From assembly GCA_030848705.1 (NCBI GenBank), contig CM061243.1:11929044-11993043 (forward strand): a stretch of 64,000 bases of DNA. Direction: 5' to 3'. Position 1 is the first letter of the stretch. The number at the start of each line of letters is the position of its first letter. Origin of the DNA: Heracleum sosnowskyi (taxonomy: Eukaryota > Streptophyta > Magnoliopsida > Apiales > Apiaceae). Below are positions 60,655-64,000 of the stretch, piece after piece. The notes beneath the pieces are model-generated. The model was not told where the DNA came from, ran no database searches, and worked only from the letters and a program-made list of their open reading frames with translations. Both the position numbers and the translations under genes were made by a program.

Positions 60655-60918
60655 ATGGAAAACAAGGTAGGAATCAAATACAGGCCAAAGGCAACTTGTG
60701 ATTCTCCCTACAGGGAAGAAGTTGAAGCGTTGTTCGATGAACTGTTAGATGCCCTCGATGAGGAGGAAGAAAAAGAACTTGCTGCTAAGGCCACTGAGGA
60801 GGCTAAGTTGCAAGAAGAGGAGAAGGAGTTTCAAGCACTCCTCAAGGAAGAAGGAACCACAGAAAAGGAAGTTAGGGCAGAATTTCTAGAATTGGTTAAT
60901 AAAGACTGTAATGAATAA
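60655..60918 (+). CDS. Small acidic coiled-coil ORF after pol
   Basis: 87 aa from the ATG at 60655 (MENKVGIKYRPKATCDSPYR). The middle is a Glu/Ala/Leu-rich helix (ALDEEEEKELAAKATEEAKL) likely to form a coiled coil. I recognise no family. It lies between RNase H and the env-like region of the Sirevirus-like element, in its own small open frame; it may be an element accessory protein or a chance ORF. Confidence 0.45.
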   Translation: MENKVGIKYRPKATCDSPYREEVEALFDELLDALDEEEEKELAAKATEEAKLQEEEKEFQALLKEEGTTEKEVRAEFLELVNKDCNE

Positions 60919-61609
60919 TTAATCTTACCAAGTGTAGTAATTTAACCCCTTTTCAATTAATAAAACTTATCCATTTTCTTCTGTAGTTTCTTATTGCTTG
61001 TGTTGTTAATTGCTTGAATGATTGTTTTTGTTATGAATGAATAATGAATCAGTAATAAATATTGCATATGCTAACTAGTGTCTCTTCAGTTAAGTTATTT
61101 ATCATAACAGTTTCAATACAAAGTCTTGACAGTTGTTGTTTTCCCGCAAAGGTTGTTGTCTTCAAGAAAAGTAGCTGTCACGGTTAATTGACAGTTAGCT
61201 TCTCAACAGCAGTAAACAACTTTCTGTCACGATTTGTAAAAGATACTGTCATATGAGAACTTAACGATGACAGTAAGTTTTGCGCGAAATGTTTTTGTCA
61301 CGCAAAACATGTTGTCATCACACCAAAGTTACTGACACGGTTGTTTTGAGCGCACAGGTTATTGTCAAAGTAGTGGACCGTTAATTTTGGACACTCATCC
61401 TTCATGAGGAGAGAGAAATCCGCCAGTAACCCACGTGACTGTTAATTGGGTTAAGACACGATTTCACTTTGTCAGTTAAAAACACTTGAACTTCCCTCTA
61501 AATTCATCAAACATACAACTGTTCTCAAAAAGCAAACACAACACTCTCCTTTCTCTTCTCTCCAAGCAATTCATCTTTTATCTTCTTTTATCTCTCTCTA
61601 TAAGCAAAA
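60919..61609. other. Spacer between post-pol ORFs, dense in TGTCA motifs
   Basis: Non-coding. At 61120-61380 there are at least six CTGTCA/TGACAG copies plus other TGTCA cores. A pyrimidine-rich CTCTC leader at 61540-61600 immediately precedes the next ATG. Confidence 0.55.
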
Positions 61610-64000
61610 ATGGCTCCCAAACAATCAATTTCACAAACCAACTTTGCTGGCATTTACTTTCCTAGTGATGTTGGTAAAGGTTTCAAAGGGCTTGTTTATT
61701 TTATGAATAAGTCATATCTTGGGTATGCAATTACCTCTACTCCCGTTCTTGACCTAGACAGGATTGAAAATTTCTGGGAAACAGCTGTTGCTCAAGAGGA
61801 TGGTGACAACACCTCCATTCAGTTCAAAATCAAGGAGCACAGCTACACTCTCAATGCTTAGGGTATCAATGCGGCTTTGGGAATTGTGCTAGAACCAGGA
61901 AAGAATTATACCGAGCTTGATAGTGATGAGACCCTCAAGAAGCTCTTCCTGAAAATTGGGTATTCTGGACCCATTCTTGAAGAGGGAACAACAAAATGGT
62001 ACCCTTCTGATGAAATGGACAGGAAGTATCTCCGCAAGGAGTGGAGCACGGTGTTTGATGCAATGGTGAAAGTGTTCTCTACCAAGACCACATGCTGGAA
62101 TGTAATTCCCACCTACATCAAGAAGCTCACTCACTCTCTTATTCATGGGTACAAAGTGGATGTTGGAAAGCTGTTCATGGCACACCTCAAGGTTGTCATA
62201 GGTAAGAAGGTAAACATCTATCCTCGCTTTCTAATGTTGTGCATTAATTCTTTATATGGTTTTGATGAGAATGCCCCTCGTTTAGAGGTATGCTCTGTAC
62301 TGAAAAGAACACTCACACAACTCTCACTTCACAGAACTTAAATGCACATATTCCACTATGTTTCACCAAACACATGGTTGATCAAGTGACAAACCTTGAT
62401 TTTCCATTGCCTTCTGGTTTTGACACCTTCACTGTTGAGAATGAAGCTGGATTAGACCCCAATTCAGCTAACCCTCATTCTACCCCATACACTCAGCCTA
62501 GGTTCTCTAGACTTCCCAAAGTACAGAGACAAGCCTTACAAGAAACCAGAAAAAGACCCTTAGAGACTGGTGTTGGTGGTAGTGTTGAGAGTCAATAGGG
62601 AGTTCCTGCACCTAGTGCAGCAAATAAGGAAGGTAGTCAAACAGAACCCACAGTGGTTCCTCCTGAGCCTAAGAAGAAGAGAGCTAAGAGGACCAAAACC
62701 ACTGTCAGCCACCCTGTAGTCTCCCAAAAGACTGTAGAGGAAACCAGGGAAATAAACTCCTCCCTAGATGTGCCTTCTCAACAAGGAACATCTATTAAAA
62801 TTGGCATGTCTTCCAAGGCACCCTGTACAGAGTCTGCACAACCTCATGTTCCAACTCATGAGGAGCCTCCACTTGCAGAAACACACACGGAGTCAAGACA
62901 CAGTGAGGATTTCACTTCCCCCATTGATGCTTCACAAGTTCCATCTCTGGAGCAGCCATCACTCTCTTCTCCACTCTCACCTTCTTCCTTCCCTACTCAT
63001 TCATTTGTTTCTTCTCCACAATCTAGAGAGGGGGACAGTCCCAACCCTTCAGGTTTTGATCATCCATCTCCAATCATGGATGAGCCCCCATCAAGTGGTC
63101 CACAAGAACCCATTTCTCAAAGTGAAGTGGACACCACTCCCTGAAACACTGAGAAAGAGCAAGGTACATCTCTGCTAGAAAATGAAACAACCAGTACCTT
63201 GTTCAATCTCCAATGAGCATCTTATCTCAGGGAAGATGTTGTCACAGCCTCAGTTGCTGTCAAAGACTCTGAAAATGTTGCTGTCACAGGTGACTCTGCT
63301 GTCAAGGACTCAGCTGACATTGCTGTCACAACCAAACATGTTGTCCAAGATGCAGTGGAAACTACTGTCACTCTTCCAACTGACAGTAACATTCCTGACA
63401 AAGTTCCTGTCACCTCTGCTCAGCCTGACTTTGATGCTGTAATTGTTGAGGATGTCTCTGATGATGATGGGTCACTATCTCAATTCTTAAAGGTACATTC
63501 TAAACCATCTACTACATTGCATGTAAGTACTGCTCATACCCATGCATCTAGGATGAGTGAGGGTGTGCAAAAGAAAAGAGAGATAAAAGAAAAAGAGAGG
63601 TGAGCATAAAAATGAGAGGCAGCCAAATGAGCTGGCAAAATGTGAGGGACTTGAGCATGTCCATAGTGAATTTGAGGGAGCCCCATATTTACAGGCACTA
63701 GGCCTTGAGAGTTCTTTTGTGAGGAGTGATGAGATCACTCAGAAAAACACTGAGAGTGTGAGAACCCCCACAGCCTCCACGCCCCAGTCTTTTCCTTCAC
63801 CCCCAAGAAGGTTAAGATCAGGTGGTCCCTCTACTGCACTCAGGTTGGAAGCCCTAGAGAACAGGTGTCTCTCCATGGAATCCAAGATTGACAACCTGTC
63901 TACCATGGTGGCCTCTGGCTTCTCCAGTCTTCAGGCAACCATTCAGATTCTTTCTGCAAGTCTTGATACTGCCAACTTACCTAAGGGGGAGAAAAAGGCG
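61610..64000 (+). pseudogene. Sirevirus env-like region, broken and incomplete
   Basis: It begins MAPKQSISQTNFAGIYFP at 61610, 10 bases after a CTCTATAAG leader. The frame has a stop at 61859, continues at once (about 61862-62341, with WSTVFDAMVKVFS and LTHSLIHGYKVDVGKLF), shifts near 62290 into a Pro/Ser/Thr-rich frame (to 63144, with stops at 62596 and 63142), carries a Val/Thr/Asp-rich stretch encoded by repeated CTGTCA (63240-63420) to a stop at 63601, and shifts by one into 63602-64000, open at the window edge. The last part ends with a heptad-like helix (LRLEALENRCLSMESKIDNL). I see no clear signal peptide or transmembrane segment, so 'env-like' rests on position in the element, not on envelope features. 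Confidence 0.6.

Larger units (their letters stand above)
53305..64000 (+). mobile_element. Sirevirus-like copia element, runs off the window
   Basis: 5' LTR 53305-54357, primer-binding site from 54360, gag, pol, then a long 3' region with env-like coding sequence, open to the end. Domain order, the about 1 kb LTR and the extra ORF region after RNase H fit the Sirevirus lineage. The 3' LTR is outside the window. Confidence 0.85.

Overview
The window is nuclear DNA of a flowering plant, most likely a eudicot. Four host genes have GT-AG introns and encode plant-specific families. Around them lies a dense layer of plant retrotransposons and small DNA transposons. I saw no bacterial operons, CRISPR arrays, rRNA or tRNA genes. 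A polyol transporter gene fits a polyol-transporting lineage such as Apiaceae, but that is a weak inference and I cannot name the species.

Layout. 1-9106: a copia-type LTR (copies at 1-991 and 8001-9106) brackets the remains of a minus-strand Ty3/gypsy element with one 4.1 kb LTR (3906-7993). 9107-13852: a Ty1/copia element whose gag is cut open by that LTR; one reading frame runs to 13541, broken only by nonsense codons. 13853-25268: AT-rich intergenic DNA with a Mutator-like MITE, a Helitron, a probable solo copia LTR and a Stowaway-like MITE. 25269-32192: three host genes, namely a polyol/monosaccharide transporter (+), a DUF620 protein (+) and a small DUF1195-like membrane protein (-), the last with a hAT MITE in an intron. 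32538-40654: another Mutator-like MITE, then a TIR-flanked repeat region holding a 5'-truncated LINE and a full-length L1-type LINE with both ORFs open and a 12-bp target-site duplication. 41359-46704: a decayed copia element with both LTRs. 46900-50488: a PERK-type receptor kinase gene in eight coding exons, starting just downstream of that copia element. 51870-52427: a hAT MITE. 53305-64000: a Sirevirus-like copia element with 5' LTR, PBS, gag, pol and an extra 3' (env-like) region that runs off the window; its coding frames carry several stops and shifts.

The host genes do not form a pathway; they are independent neighbours. The most unusual observations are: (i) a hexamer, CTGTCA/TGACAG, spread through the LTR, coding, spacer and env-like parts of the Sirevirus-like element; (ii) near-identical LTR copies flanking a much older-looking gypsy wreck; (iii) a LINE that looks intact and recent, with an ATGA ORF1/ORF2 overlap. 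All exon boundaries and element ends were read by eye; no alignment or database search was run.
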